Assembly: GCA_964568855.1 (NCBI GenBank)
Contig: CAZMSD010000018.1
Span: forward strand, 1-64,000
Source of the DNA: CAZMSD01 sp964568855
Lineage (GTDB): Bacteria > CAIWAD01
Reading direction: 5' to 3'
Length of the DNA: 64,000 bases
The stretch's first letter is position 1, and every line of letters begins with the position of its first letter. This document shows, piece by piece, positions 1 through 8,856 of the stretch. The translations under genes were made by a program, and so were the position numbers. A model generated the notes under the pieces. That model had not been told where the DNA came from and searched no databases. It worked only from the letters and a program-made list of their open reading frames with translations.

Positions 1-157
1 GGAAATGAGAAACCCGGAACACGGGCTTGAGAAAGGTCACTCTATATCAGTGGACAAGGGCACAATGTAGAAAGCGCGGACCGATCGCGGAGGCTCGTTG
101 ATTCCGGAGCCACGGAATTTCCTCGATCCCGGGCGGCGTACAGGCGAGCCCGAGATT

Positions 158-169
158 GTTCAATTGAAC
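158..169. promoter_or_regulatory. perfect palindrome GTTCAATTGAAC, possible activator site
   Basis: A perfect 12-bp inverted repeat lies about 100 bp upstream of the start site expected from the sigma54-type promoter at 244-259. That is where enhancer-binding proteins usually bind. Function is inferred from position only, and the palindrome is not repeated at the three other sigma54-type promoters in this window. Confidence 0.3.
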
Positions 170-243
170 CATGTCCGTTGCTCTCGCGCGTTATGGTTCT
201 GAGGGCGTCTCGTTAGTGAGTTGTTTTTACTTCGTTTATATCC

Positions 244-259
244 AGGCACGGTCCTTGCG
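244..259 (+). promoter_or_regulatory. sigma54-type promoter of the secreted repeat protein
   Basis: AGGCACG-GTCC-TTGCG matches the sigma54 consensus TGGCACR-N4-TTGCW at the invariant GG (-24) and GC (-12) with correct spacing. Only the outermost bases differ. The expected start site is near 270, which leaves a leader of about 35 nt before the ATG at 304. Confidence 0.6.
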
Positions 260-303
260 CCATCTTCACCGTCTGAGATGTGAGATCAAAAGGTAGGTGC
301 AAG

Positions 304-1953
304 ATGAACCTGGCCAAGACGTTTCGTAATTCAATCATCCGTTCCGGCTGGCTCATTCGATCCGTGCCGGTGGCGGTGCTCACCCTGCTTGCTGCGAGCC
401 TGGCGTACGCGCTCGAGGATTACCAGGTACGCGTTCTGTACTCCGATGGAACGCCTCTCGAAAGCGAAGCGGGCCTGCAGGTCAAGGGCTACAACGGCGC
501 TTCCCATCGTGGAAACGCCAACTTCGCGGGCGACGGAATCTTCGAATTCGAAGAGGGAATCGAGCTGACGCACGTGGTGCTCAGGCGCCACTACATCAAC
601 TCGTCCAACCAGCCGCTGGGCGAGGAAATTTCCCTGGTGGACTTCCGCGTCGACGTGCGCACCAGCGACTACCAGGGCGACAGCCTCTGCAACGTCAACC
701 ACGGACTCTCGCTCTACCAGGGCAGCTCGCACCGCGCCAACTTCGCCGCGCCCGACGGCATGGGCATGTATCACCACGACGTGGTGCCCGGCGCAACCGT
801 CCGCGCCCGCGTGCGCAAGGACTACATCAGCGCCTACACCGAAACCGTCGATCCCGACAGCAGCACCGGCACCGACGCCCTGATGCAGCTGGTCGACTTC
901 CGCGTCGACTTCAACACTGTCGAATGCGATTCGCTGTCCCTGCAGTCGGTGCAGCTCTACCAGGGCGGCTCGCACCGGGCCAACTTCAGTTTTGATTCAC
1001 CGGCGCTGCAGGTCCACCACGACGTGGTACCCGGGGCCGAGGTCCGCGCACGGGTCCGCAAGAACTACATCAGCGTCTACAGCGAAACGGTCGACCCCGA
1101 CAGCAGCGCCGGCACCGACGTGCTGATGAACGCTCCCTGGATCTACTTCCGCGATCTGACGGGCACCGGATCGACCGCCCGGCTCTACCAGGGAGGTTCG
1201 CACCGCGGGACTCTGTCATCGGTGGAGCCCGGCCTCTTCAGGATCAAGCTGCTGGACGGGATGAGCAACCTGCATGTCATCTGCGGCATAGTGATCACCG
1301 ATCCCTTCGAGGTGAACAGCGGACAGACCGTCCTGGCCAGTACGCCCACACATGAAATCACTCTCGAGGCGGGCAACTGCGAACAGGAGCAGGAGCAACA
1401 GGTGGCCGTGGAACTGCTCGACTTCAACGGCGTGCAGACTGCGGGCGAGCAGGTCCTGATTACCTGGAGCACCGCCCAGGAATCGAACCTGGTGGGTTTC
1501 CGCCTGTGGCGCGACGGATTCGAGCTGGAAGGCTACATCCCGGCCGCCGGCGATCACCTCGGCCACGACTACGAATACGTGGACGGCGTTCCAGGGGCCG
1601 GGCTGCACCAGTACATGCTGCAGGAACTGTCCGGCGATGGAAGCAGCACGGACCTCGGAACCATCGAGGTGGAAGTGGATCCGCTGCCGGTTGACTACGA
1701 ACTCTGCGGCGCCTTTCCGAATCCTTTCAACCCGAGCACGGTGATACAATTCAGCCTGCCCGAGGAAATGGACATCGACTTGAGGATCTTCAGCATACTG
1801 GGACAGCAGGTGGCCGTGCTGGCTTCCGGGTCCCGGCAGGCAGGCAGGCACCAGGTGCTCTTCGAAGGCGGCGACAAGGCCAGCGGTGTCTACATCGCCG
1901 TGATGAACAGTTCCATGGGCCGCAGGGTGCTCAAGATGATGCTGGTCAAGTAG
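304..1953 (+). CDS. secreted repeat protein with T9SS-type C-terminal sorting domain
   Basis: 549 aa with an N-terminal signal peptide (hydrophobic VAVLTLLAASLAYA). Four units carrying a [YN][NQ]G-[AGS]-SHR motif follow at about 75-81 residue intervals (near nt 496, 718, 964 and 1192). The second and third share long stretches such as VVPGA-VRARVRK-YIS and ETVDPDSS. A fibronectin-like segment comes next. The last ~80 residues are a FlgD/T9SS type A sorting module with PNPFNPST and LRIFSILGQ. Such proteins are exported through the outer membrane and anchored or released. The ATG at 304 is preferred to the GTG at 280 because the signal peptide starts there. Ligand or function is unknown; tandem SHR repeats suggest adhesion or surface display. 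A sigma54-type promoter sits upstream. Confidence 0.85.
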   Translation: MNLAKTFRNSIIRSGWLIRSVPVAVLTLLAASLAYALEDYQVRVLYSDGTPLESEAGLQVKGYNGASHRGNANFAGDGIFEFEEGIELTHVVLRRHYINSSNQPLGEEISLVDFRVDVRTSDYQGDSLCNVNHGLSLYQGSSHRANFAAPDGMGMYHHDVVPGATVRARVRKDYISAYTETVDPDSSTGTDALMQLVDFRVDFNTVECDSLSLQSVQLYQGGSHRANFSFDSPALQVHHDVVPGAEVRARVRKNYISVYSETVDPDSSAGTDVLMNAPWIYFRDLTGTGSTARLYQGGSHRGTLSSVEPGLFRIKLLDGMSNLHVICGIVITDPFEVNSGQTVLASTPTHEITLEAGNCEQEQEQQVAVELLDFNGVQTAGEQVLITWSTAQESNLVGFRLWRDGFELEGYIPAAGDHLGHDYEYVDGVPGAGLHQYMLQELSGDGSSTDLGTIEVEVDPLPVDYELCGAFPNPFNPSTVIQFSLPEEMDIDLRIFSILGQQVAVLASGSRQAGRHQVLFEGGDKASGVYIAVMNSSMGRRVLKMMLVK

Positions 1954-2010
1954 CCGCGATCCTGCGCGGATAACGCTGAGCGTCCTTGCACCGCCATGCG
2001 TAAAATTCAA

Positions 2011-2046
2011 GCCCCCGGTATGGCCTTCCGAGGCCGTACCGGGGGC
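2011..2046. terminator. bidirectional terminator between the secreted protein and rex
   Basis: Fifteen-base arms GCCCCCGGTATGGCC / GGCCGTACCGGGGGC (one G-T wobble) around a 6-nt loop. On the minus strand it is followed by TTGAATTTT, so it ends the rex transcript. It probably also ends the convergent plus-strand gene. Confidence 0.8.
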
Positions 2047-2072
2047 TTCCTGATACTTGTTCCTTGGCTTTC

Positions 2073-2714
2073 TCAGGTCAGTTCGTGATTCAACCGGTAG
2101 CTGAGATTCATGATGCCCACGGAGAGGTTCTCGTTCTGGACCACCACTCCATCCGGTACTACCACGTTCTCAGGACTGAAATTCCAGATCGCCCGGACTC
2201 CCGCTGCCGCCATCTGGTCGCAGACGACCTGAGCCGCCTGGTGAGGTGTGCAGATGACGCCGATCTGGATGCTCTCCTCGCGGATGTAGTTCACGAGCTG
2301 ATCCATGTCCTGGATCTCGATTCCACGGATCTTCAGGCCCACCAGCTTGGGATTGACGTCGAAAATCCCCCTCAGCATGAGACCGAAGCGCTCGAAGCCC
2401 TGGTAGTTCGCCAGCGCCTGTCCCAGATGCCCGGCCCCCGCCAGCACCATGCCCTGCGTCTGCTGCAGAGCCAGGACCTCACTCAGGCGGTGAATCAGGA
2501 ACTTCACGTTGTACTTCTTGCCCTGGCGACCGAATCCTCCCAGCGTGAAGAAGTCCTGGCGCAACTGCGTTGGCTTGATACCGATGATCCCGGCCATTTC
2601 CGATGAAGAGATTTCTTCGACGACCTCGGGCAGGGTAACAAGAAAGTTCAGGTAGCGCGCGAAGCGCAGGACCGTGAACTGGGGAATGTTTTTAAAAATG
2701 GCTTCATCCGACAT
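2073..2714 (-). CDS. rex: redox-sensing transcriptional repressor Rex
   Basis: 213 aa, the usual Rex length. The N-terminal winged helix (about 1-80) contains the family's recognition segment (TQLRQDF-FTLGGFGRQG). The Rossmann NAD(H) domain follows, with the GAGHLGQAL nucleotide loop near residue 95 and FDVNP at the end of beta-2. Rex represses respiratory and fermentative genes when NADH is low and is released by NADH. It is a single-gene unit with its own sigma70-like promoter (2827-2855) and terminator (2011-2046). The ATG at 2714 gives the expected N-terminus. Confidence 0.95.
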   Translation of the reverse strand: MSDEAIFKNIPQFTVLRFARYLNFLVTLPEVVEEISSSEMAGIIGIKPTQLRQDFFTLGGFGRQGKKYNVKFLIHRLSEVLALQQTQGMVLAGAGHLGQALANYQGFERFGLMLRGIFDVNPKLVGLKIRGIEIQDMDQLVNYIREESIQIGVICTPHQAAQVVCDQMAAAGVRAIWNFSPENVVVPDGVVVQNENLSVGIMNLSYRLNHELT

Positions 2715-3065
2715 GATGTTCTCCCAACGTAATGCCTGTCAGCCCCAGCGATCTCCAACGATTTGAATGAGAGAAGCTGTGCCCTAAACAGGAATTCATA
2801 GGATGGAACAAACTTGTTATGAAATAAATATGTCGTGTTTTCGGCTGAGAGTCAACAGGAAAAGGCTGGTGCTGAATGTTGGCTCGAGGTAGCCCGTCTT
2901 GCCTGCAGATGTCCACGGAGGGACCGGGGACCGTGAATCGCCGCGAAGTTCCGGCTCTGCGCCCTCGTTAACAAACTAATACATCACACAGTTAGACCTA
3001 CACTAAGATGGTAGATGCCCGGAATTTCTGCGGTTTCGCGAACGCTGGTCTTTCGAATATGTGAA
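2715..3065. other. intergenic region between glyS and rex
   Basis: 351 bases with no supported gene. It contains the rex promoter at 2827-2855 and a TTGTTA-rich stretch just downstream of it that may be a degenerate Rex half-site. The rest, next to the glyS stop, shows no clear hairpin with a T-run. Confidence 0.5.
2827..2855 (-). promoter_or_regulatory. sigma70-like promoter of rex
   Basis: On the minus strand TTGACT, a 17-bp spacer, then CATATT. The expected start near 2820 leaves a leader of about 105 nt. The region just after the start reads TTATTTCATAACAA, which has one plausible Rex half-site (ATAACAA); autoregulation is only a guess. Confidence 0.55.
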
Positions 3066-4382
3066 TCAGATTTCCAGGCGCTCGAAGAGCCAGGTCCTCA
3101 GCTGATCCATATTCACCCGGATCTGCTCCGTGCTGTCGCGGTCCCGGATGGTCACCGTCCGGTCTTCCTTCGACTGGTAATCCACCGTAACACAGAAGGG
3201 CGTGCCGACCTCGTCCATGCGGCGGTAGCGCCGTCCGATGGCGCCGCCCTGGTCGTAGAATGCGTTCCAGCGCCCCTGCAGGTCCTCGAAGAGCCCGCGC
3301 GCGATTTCCGCGATCCCGTCCTTCTTCACCAGCGGCAGCACCGCCACCTTGACGGGGGCCACGCGCGCGGGAAGCGCCAGCAGGGTTCGCGGCTCGCCGC
3401 CCACCTCGTCCTCGCGGTATGCGTCGCACAGGAACATCAGCATGGTGCGGTTCAGTCCGGATGAAGATTCGATGATGTAGGGCACGAAGCGTTCGCCGCG
3501 CCCCGAATCGATGTACTCCATGTTCTTGCCGCTCAGGCGCTGGTGAGCCGCGAGATCGAAGTCGGTGCGGTTGTGGATCCCCTCCACTTCCTGCCAGCCG
3601 AAGGGAAACCTGTACTGGACGTCCCATGCCTCGGCGGCATAGTGCGCCAGTTCATCGGGCCCGTGCTCGCTTAAGCGAAGGTTTTCTTCGCGAACTCCAA
3701 GCGATTTATAATAGCTCAGACGCCTTTCCTTCCACTGCGCCATCCACTCGGCGTCGGTCCCGGGCTTGACGAAGAACTGCATCTCCATCTGCTCGAACTC
3801 GCAGGTTCTGAAGATGAAATTACCCGGCTTGATCTCGTTGCGGAAGGCCTTGCCCACCTGGGCGATCCCGAAGGGCACCTGCAGACGGGCGGCGGACTGC
3901 ACGCTCAGGTAGTCGACGAAGATTCCCTGGGCGGTTTCCGGACGGATGTAGATCAGCGAGGCGTCCCCTTCCACCGCGCCGATGTGGGTCTTGAACATCA
4001 GGTTGAACAGGCGCGGTTCCGTCAGCTCGCCCCCGCACTCGGGACATCCCGCGGCGGGATCCTCAAGTTGATCCGCCTTGAAGCGGGTCCGGCACTCCCT
4101 GCAGTCCACCAGGGGATCGACGAAGCCGTCCACGTGGCCCGAGGCCTTCCAGACATTCGGGTGCATCAGGATCGATGCATCAAGCCCTACTATGTTCTCG
4201 TGACGCCGGGTCATCTCGGTCCACCAGGCCTGCTGGAGGTTATTCTTCAGCTCCACGCCCAGCGGTCCGTAATCCCAGCAGGAAGCCAGGCCGCCGTAGA
4301 TCTCGCTGGACTGGAAGATGAAACCCCTGCGCTTGCAGAGCCCCACCAGCTTGTCCATCACGTCCATCTGTTTCTTCGCCAT
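3066..4382 (-). CDS. glyS: glycyl-tRNA synthetase (alpha2, class II)
   Basis: 438 aa from ATG 4382. It charges tRNA-Gly. It begins with the GlyRS signature LCKRRGFIFQSSEIYGG and has the zinc-type cysteine pairs CRECRTRF and CPECGGEL (about 100-125), class II motif 2 (FRNEIKPG-NFIFRTCEFEQMEMQFF), motif 3 (SSGLNRTM), and a C-terminal anticodon-binding domain. This is the eukaryote/archaea/Bacillus-type homodimer, not the alpha2beta2 enzyme. A GTG at 4412 overlaps the recO stop (GTGA) and adds 10 residues. I prefer ATG 4382 because a GGGAAACGA sequence precedes it and because homologues start close to the KRRGF motif. It is co-directional with and probably coupled to recO. Confidence 0.95.
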   Translation of the reverse strand: MAKKQMDVMDKLVGLCKRRGFIFQSSEIYGGLASCWDYGPLGVELKNNLQQAWWTEMTRRHENIVGLDASILMHPNVWKASGHVDGFVDPLVDCRECRTRFKADQLEDPAAGCPECGGELTEPRLFNLMFKTHIGAVEGDASLIYIRPETAQGIFVDYLSVQSAARLQVPFGIAQVGKAFRNEIKPGNFIFRTCEFEQMEMQFFVKPGTDAEWMAQWKERRLSYYKSLGVREENLRLSEHGPDELAHYAAEAWDVQYRFPFGWQEVEGIHNRTDFDLAAHQRLSGKNMEYIDSGRGERFVPYIIESSSGLNRTMLMFLCDAYREDEVGGEPRTLLALPARVAPVKVAVLPLVKKDGIAEIARGLFEDLQGRWNAFYDQGGAIGRRYRRMDEVGTPFCVTVDYQSKEDRTVTIRDRDSTEQIRVNMDQLRTWLFERLEI

Positions 4383-4408
4383 TTCGTTTCCCGCTAATGG
4401 TGTCCGTA

Positions 4409-5173
4409 TCACAATCTCGACAGCTCTTCCAGGCTGTTCAGCGACCGCCAGTGTTCCACGTGGACGGAAAATAACCGGTCGAGGAAATCGCCCAGCGCAA
4501 TTCTCGTATCACGCGTTATCTCGCGCCGGCCGACCTCGGCGGGATCGGCGCGGCCCAGGAAATGCAACACCCTGAGCAGCCGCGCGCCGACTACCTCGGT
4601 CTCGCTGCCGTGATGGCAGTCCGGGCAGATCAGGGCCCCTCCGCGTAAATTCAGGCAGACGCCGGAGCGCGAGGCGAATTCGGTTGTGCCCTTTCCGCAG
4701 TCGGCGCAGCGGGCGAGGTCGAGGTAATATCCCGACCGGGCCAGCGTGAATAAAAGGAACCAATATACGTGGTTGGCCGGATGGGGACAATCGCCGGCGG
4801 TCAGGCCCAGCATTTCCACGGCCGCGTCGAAGAGCTTCTCGTCGGGATGATCCGCCCACTGGCTGCGTTCGAGGGTTTCGCAGATTCCGGCAGCCGCCAG
4901 CAGGCGGGAGTAGTCCCGGCGCAGGCCGCGGAAGTCGTTCCGCAAGTCGGCGTCCTTGAGCAGCTGCAGATCGCGCGATTCCTTCTCCAGGTAGACGACC
5001 TCTATCAGCTGGGCCGTCTGCAGCACCGGATCGAGCCGCGATCCCCGCTTCCTGACGCCCCGCGCGAGCAGGCTCAACTTCCCGCTGTCCCGGCTGAAGA
5101 CGTGGAGCACGAGGCTCGTTTCGCCATAGGGGATCCGGCGCAGCACTAGAGCCGGGCTTTTGCGATCGACCAT
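4409..5173 (-). CDS. recO: DNA repair protein RecO
   Basis: 254 aa. RecO anneals SSB-coated single strands and loads RecA with RecR in RecFOR recombination. The N-terminal OB fold (LVLRRIPYGETSLVLHVFS) is followed by a helical domain with the CADCGK...CPDCHH zinc site near residues 155-195. It lies upstream of glyS, and its TGA overlaps the alternative GTG of glyS. mgtE lies 52 bp further upstream on the same strand. Confidence 0.93.
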   Translation of the reverse strand: MVDRKSPALVLRRIPYGETSLVLHVFSRDSGKLSLLARGVRKRGSRLDPVLQTAQLIEVVYLEKESRDLQLLKDADLRNDFRGLRRDYSRLLAAAGICETLERSQWADHPDEKLFDAAVEMLGLTAGDCPHPANHVYWFLLFTLARSGYYLDLARCADCGKGTTEFASRSGVCLNLRGGALICPDCHHGSETEVVGARLLRVLHFLGRADPAEVGRREITRDTRIALGDFLDRLFSVHVEHWRSLNSLEELSRL

Positions 5174-5225
5174 CTGCCTTTATCGGCTGAACCCGTATTG
5201 GAACACAGGTTGACCGTCCAGGGCC

Positions 5226-6581
5226 TCAGACCATCAGTTTGCTGACCAGCAGCAGGTAGACGCCGAGTCCCAGGATATCGTTGGAAGTGGTGATGAAAGG
5301 TCCCGTGGCGATGGCGGGATCCACGCCCATTCGCCGGAGCACCAGGGGCACGGAAGCGCCGATCACGGAAGCCTGGACGATCACGGACGCGAGAGCCCCG
5401 GCGATCACGAGAGCATTACGCGGCTCGTTCATCCACAACCAGACCGTCGTCAGCATCAGCGTGCTGCAGACGAGGCCCACCAGCAGGCTGACCTTGGTCT
5501 CCTTCCAGCTGCGGCGCCAGAGATCGTCCACGGCCAACTCGCCGGTGGCCAGGCCGCGGACCACGATGGTGCTGGACTGGATTCCCACGTTGCCGCCCAT
5601 CCCCATCACTACCGGGATGAAGAAACTCGCCTGGAGCACCAGGCGCAGGTCCGCCTCGAAAAGGCTCATCAGCAGGGCGCTGAGGATTCCGCCGGCCAGG
5701 CCCACCATCAGCCAAGGCAGGCGCTCGCGGGCGATCACCAGGCTGGAGGTCTCCAGCACCTCCTCCTCGGTTCCCGCCAGGTGCGCGAGGTCCTCGGCCG
5801 CCTCCTCGTCGGTGATGTCGTACACGTCGTCCATTGTGACACGGCCCAGCAGGACGCCTTCATCGTCCACCACGGGAATCGAGGCCAGGTCGTACTTGCG
5901 GGCCGTCGCGGCCAGCTCCTCCTGGTCCAGCGCGGCGGGCACGGAGACCACGTCCCGGTCCATGATCTCGTCCACCGTCCGGTCGCGATCGGCCAGGAGA
6001 ATGCCCTGCAGGCTGATGTAGCCCTCCAGCCGCCCGCGCTCGTCGACCACGTAGACGGCATAGATGTCCTCCACCTCGCGCTCGGTCACCAGGCGGCGGA
6101 CTTCCCGGATGGCCGCGTCCACGCACAGGCCGTGCAGCACGGCCACGTATTCGCGGGCCATCACTCCGCCCGCGGTGTCCTCCGGATACTCGAGCAGGCT
6201 GACCACGTCCGCCCGCAGGTCGTCCTCGAGGTGCTCGAGCACATCCTGCGCGGCTTCCTCGTCCAGCTCCTTGAGTTCCTGGACCACGTCCGCGGCGTCG
6301 TCGGATTCCATCTCCCCGATCATCGGGGCCAGCTCGGAACTGTCCAGGCCGCTCAGGATGTGATCGCGCAGGGAATCGTCCAGCTCGGGCAACACTTCGG
6401 CCCGCAACTCGGCTTCGAGGGCGGTGAACAGGGCGGCGGCGGCTTCGTGATCCACCTTGTTCATCAACTCGGCGATGTCCGCCGGATGACTCTCCGCGAA
6501 GTAGGCGCGGAGTTCCTCCGTGCCTCCCTCGACGGCCATGCGCTCAAGTTCGCGCCCGCTCCGCTGTTCGCCTTCGCTCAA
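5226..6581 (-). CDS. mgtE: magnesium transporter MgtE
   Basis: 451 aa, full family length. The MgtE N domain is an acidic helical superhelix (about 20-125), followed by two CBS domains that sense cytosolic Mg2+ (about 130-255) and five C-terminal membrane helices with MGGNVGIQSS forming the pore. The start is TTG at 6581, inside a TTGA overlap with the rsmA stop, so translation is coupled to rsmA. No other in-frame start fits the N domain. Confidence 0.95.
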   Translation of the reverse strand: MSEGEQRSGRELERMAVEGGTEELRAYFAESHPADIAELMNKVDHEAAAALFTALEAELRAEVLPELDDSLRDHILSGLDSSELAPMIGEMESDDAADVVQELKELDEEAAQDVLEHLEDDLRADVVSLLEYPEDTAGGVMAREYVAVLHGLCVDAAIREVRRLVTEREVEDIYAVYVVDERGRLEGYISLQGILLADRDRTVDEIMDRDVVSVPAALDQEELAATARKYDLASIPVVDDEGVLLGRVTMDDVYDITDEEAAEDLAHLAGTEEEVLETSSLVIARERLPWLMVGLAGGILSALLMSLFEADLRLVLQASFFIPVVMGMGGNVGIQSSTIVVRGLATGELAVDDLWRRSWKETKVSLLVGLVCSTLMLTTVWLWMNEPRNALVIAGALASVIVQASVIGASVPLVLRRMGVDPAIATGPFITTSNDILGLGVYLLLVSKLMV

Positions 6582-7420
6582 AGCCCTTCACTCCCCATGC
6601 AGTCGCCGAAGCGCTTCGCCAGGTCGGCGAACTCGCCGGCGTCCAGTTCTTCCGGGCGGCGCTCCAGGAAGCCGGTCGGCAAACCCCGCAGCTCCTCGAG
6701 CGGGGGCAGGCCCGGAATCCCCTGCAGCGATCTGCGCAGCATCTTTCTGCGCTGGTTGAAACTCCCCCGGACCACCCGGCGAAACAGGTTCCAGTCCTCG
6801 ATCCGGTGGCGCGGCCGATCGAGGGCCCTCAGGCCCAGCACGACGCTGCGCACCTTGGGCCTGGGCTGAAAAGCCTCCGGGGGAACCTCGAGCAGCAGTT
6901 CGCAATCGCAGAGCACGCGCACGAAGACCGAGAGCACGCCGTAGATCCGGCTTCCCGGCCCGGCAAGGATCCGCTCGCCCACTTCCTTCTGGATCATGAC
7001 GCTGAAATCGGTCACCCGCGCCGCGCTAGCCGGATCCCTCTGGAAGCGCCGGATCTCGTCCAGCACGCGCAGCAGGATCGCGCTGGTGACATGATAGGGA
7101 AGATTGCCCAGGATGCGCACCTCGCGCCCGGCAAGCCGCGCCGACAGGTTGTACTCGAGGAAGTCCCCGTGCACCAGCTCGAGGTTGGGGACTCCGGCGA
7201 ATTCGCGTTTCAGGTGCTCCACCATCCGCCCGTCGATCTCGACGGCCAGCAGGTGCCCGGCGTTCTTCAGCAGCTCCCTGGTGAGAACGCCCTTTCCCGG
7301 CCCGATCTCGAGCACCTGGTCGGTCCGCGCCAGTCGCAGGGCCTGCACGACCCGCTGCACCCACCAGGGATCGCTGAGGAAATTCTGGCCCAGCGATTTT
7401 TTCGGGCGCGGCCCCGCCAT
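6578..7420 (-). CDS. rsmA: 16S rRNA dimethyladenosine transferase RsmA/KsgA
   Basis: 280 aa. It dimethylates two adjacent adenosines in the 3'-terminal helix of 16S rRNA during 30S maturation. Family hallmarks are KKSLGQNFL at the N-terminus, the SAM loop EIGPGKGVLT near residue 40, the catalytic NLPY motif, and the RNA-binding C-terminal lobe with FNQRRKMLR. The ATG at 7420 overlaps the TGA of the upstream TatD fusion (ATGA). The reading frame remains open upstream of this ATG, but that part is not RsmA-like. Confidence 0.96.
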   Translation of the reverse strand: MAGPRPKKSLGQNFLSDPWWVQRVVQALRLARTDQVLEIGPGKGVLTRELLKNAGHLLAVEIDGRMVEHLKREFAGVPNLELVHGDFLEYNLSARLAGREVRILGNLPYHVTSAILLRVLDEIRRFQRDPASAARVTDFSVMIQKEVGERILAGPGSRIYGVLSVFVRVLCDCELLLEVPPEAFQPRPKVRSVVLGLRALDRPRHRIEDWNLFRRVVRGSFNQRRKMLRRSLQGIPGLPPLEELRGLPTGFLERRPEELDAGEFADLAKRFGDCMGSEGL

Positions 7421-8799
7421 CAGCCCGTCTCGTGAAGTTGTCTCACGCGCAGCGCGGCGCCGTATTCCCGGGCCAGGCTCCGGCAGGCCTCGACGTCGAT
7501 CTCGTCGTCGTCCACCACGGTGAAGACCACTTCCGGCACATGTTTCGCCGCCTCGAGCGCGAAGTCGAGCATGGCCTGGTAAGTCTTCAGACCCCAGGCC
7601 GGGCGGACGATCCGGACGTATTCGGCGGGGTCGGAGGTGTTCAGCGAAATGGAGATCACGTCCACCAGTCCGGCCAGCTCCGGAGCGACGGAACGCTTGT
7701 TCCACAGGTCGGCGTGGCCGTTGGTGTTGACGCGCACCTTCCCGCCGCGCTCCTTGATCCAGCGCGCGACGTCGAGCAGCAGTTCCATGCGCATCATCGG
7801 CTCGCCGTAGCCGCAGAAGACGAACTCCTCCCAGGCACCGACGCCTCCCTGCGTCTCTATCGCCTGGACCATCTCCGCCGGCCCGGGTTCCTGCTCCCGG
7901 CGCATCGCCAGGTTGTGGCCCTTGACCACGGGATGGCTGAGCCGGCTGCAGAAGGTGCAGTCGGCGGTGCAGCGGTTGGTGATGTTCAAGTACAGGCTGT
8001 CGCGAATCGGGTAGGCAAAGACCCTGCGCTCGTCGAGCTCGAGGCCGAAGAGCACCCTGGCGTTGCGCGTCGTGATACGCGCCACGTCGGAGACGCTCAG
8101 CCCCTTGAGTGAGGCGACCGCCTCGGCCACCTCCGTCACGTTGGCCGGCTCGTTGCGCCGCCCGCGGATGCGCTGCGGCGGCATGTAGGGAGCGTCGGTT
8201 TCCAGCAGGATCTGCTCGACCTGCAGTCCGTCGATCACCTCGTGCTGGTTGCGCTTCGGGTATGTCACGAAACAGGGAAAACTCACCAGGAAATTCAGCT
8301 CCCGCAGGCGCCGGGCCGTCGCCAGATCGTAGGCGTAGCAGTGCATCACGCCTCCCACGTCGGCGGCGCCCTCCTCCTCGAGCACGCGCAGCGTCTCCTC
8401 GCGCGCCGCGCGGGAATGAACCACAAGCGGCAGGCGGCGGCGCCTGGCCAGCCGCACCATCTCGCGGAAAGTCCGGTGCTGGGCCTCGCGGGGAGCGTAG
8501 TCGCGGAAGAAATCCAGGCCCGTCTCGCCGATGGCCACCACCCGCGGCCGGCCGGAAGCCTCCTCCACGTAGGACAGCAGTTCCTCGTCGAAGTCCCCCG
8601 CCTCGTGCGGATGCACGCCCGTGGTGAATCGCACCATCGGCTCCTCGGCAAAGAGCTCCATGCCGCGGTCGATGGTCAGTCGGCTGTAGCCGACCTGTAT
8701 CACGCACTCCAGGCCCGCCGCCCTGGCGCGACAGAGCACTTCGTCGCGGTCGGCGTCGTACTCGGGTCCGTCGAGATGGGCGTGCGAATCGATGTACAC
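7420..8799 (-). CDS. TatD-family metal hydrolase fused to a TatD-linked radical SAM domain
   Basis: 459 aa with two domains. Residues 1-255 are a TatD deoxyribonuclease-type TIM barrel: metal-binding DSHAHLD at the start, GETGLDF near 90, H in VVHSRA and MHCYA, and LLETDAPY. Residues 265-459 are a radical SAM domain with the 4Fe-4S motif C-TAD-C-TF-C (CxxxCxxC) and GYGEPMMR. The second domain matches the TatD-associated radical SAM family of unknown substrate, which is usually a separate adjacent gene. It is coupled to rsmA by a 4-bp overlap. The fusion suggests both halves act on one nucleic-acid or modified-nucleotide substrate; that is inference. Confidence 0.9.
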   Translation of the reverse strand: MYIDSHAHLDGPEYDADRDEVLCRARAAGLECVIQVGYSRLTIDRGMELFAEEPMVRFTTGVHPHEAGDFDEELLSYVEEASGRPRVVAIGETGLDFFRDYAPREAQHRTFREMVRLARRRRLPLVVHSRAAREETLRVLEEEGAADVGGVMHCYAYDLATARRLRELNFLVSFPCFVTYPKRNQHEVIDGLQVEQILLETDAPYMPPQRIRGRRNEPANVTEVAEAVASLKGLSVSDVARITTRNARVLFGLELDERRVFAYPIRDSLYLNITNRCTADCTFCSRLSHPVVKGHNLAMRREQEPGPAEMVQAIETQGGVGAWEEFVFCGYGEPMMRMELLLDVARWIKERGGKVRVNTNGHADLWNKRSVAPELAGLVDVISISLNTSDPAEYVRIVRPAWGLKTYQAMLDFALEAAKHVPEVVFTVVDDDEIDVEACRSLAREYGAALRVRQLHETG

Positions 8800-8856
8800 G
8801 GTCGCTCTGTCCTTTCCTTCGGCGAATCGACGTCGCGCCCGTCGAGCGAGGCGACC

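Larger units (their letters stand above)
1..303. other. gene-free region upstream of the first secreted protein
   Basis: I see no gene in these 303 bases. They hold a short bulged hairpin at 12-28, a perfect 12-bp palindrome at 158-169 and a sigma54-type promoter at 244-259. Translation in this stretch gives no recognisable peptide. Confidence 0.6.

Noticed and set aside
2801..2830. Rex operator upstream of rex
   Set aside because: Only one half-site (TTGTTA) is convincing; the second half does not match the 7-4-7 palindrome. Kept as a remark only.
2704..2916. 70-codon minus-strand open frame over the rex promoter
   Set aside because: It overlaps the rex start and promoter, has no family features, and lacks a ribosome site.
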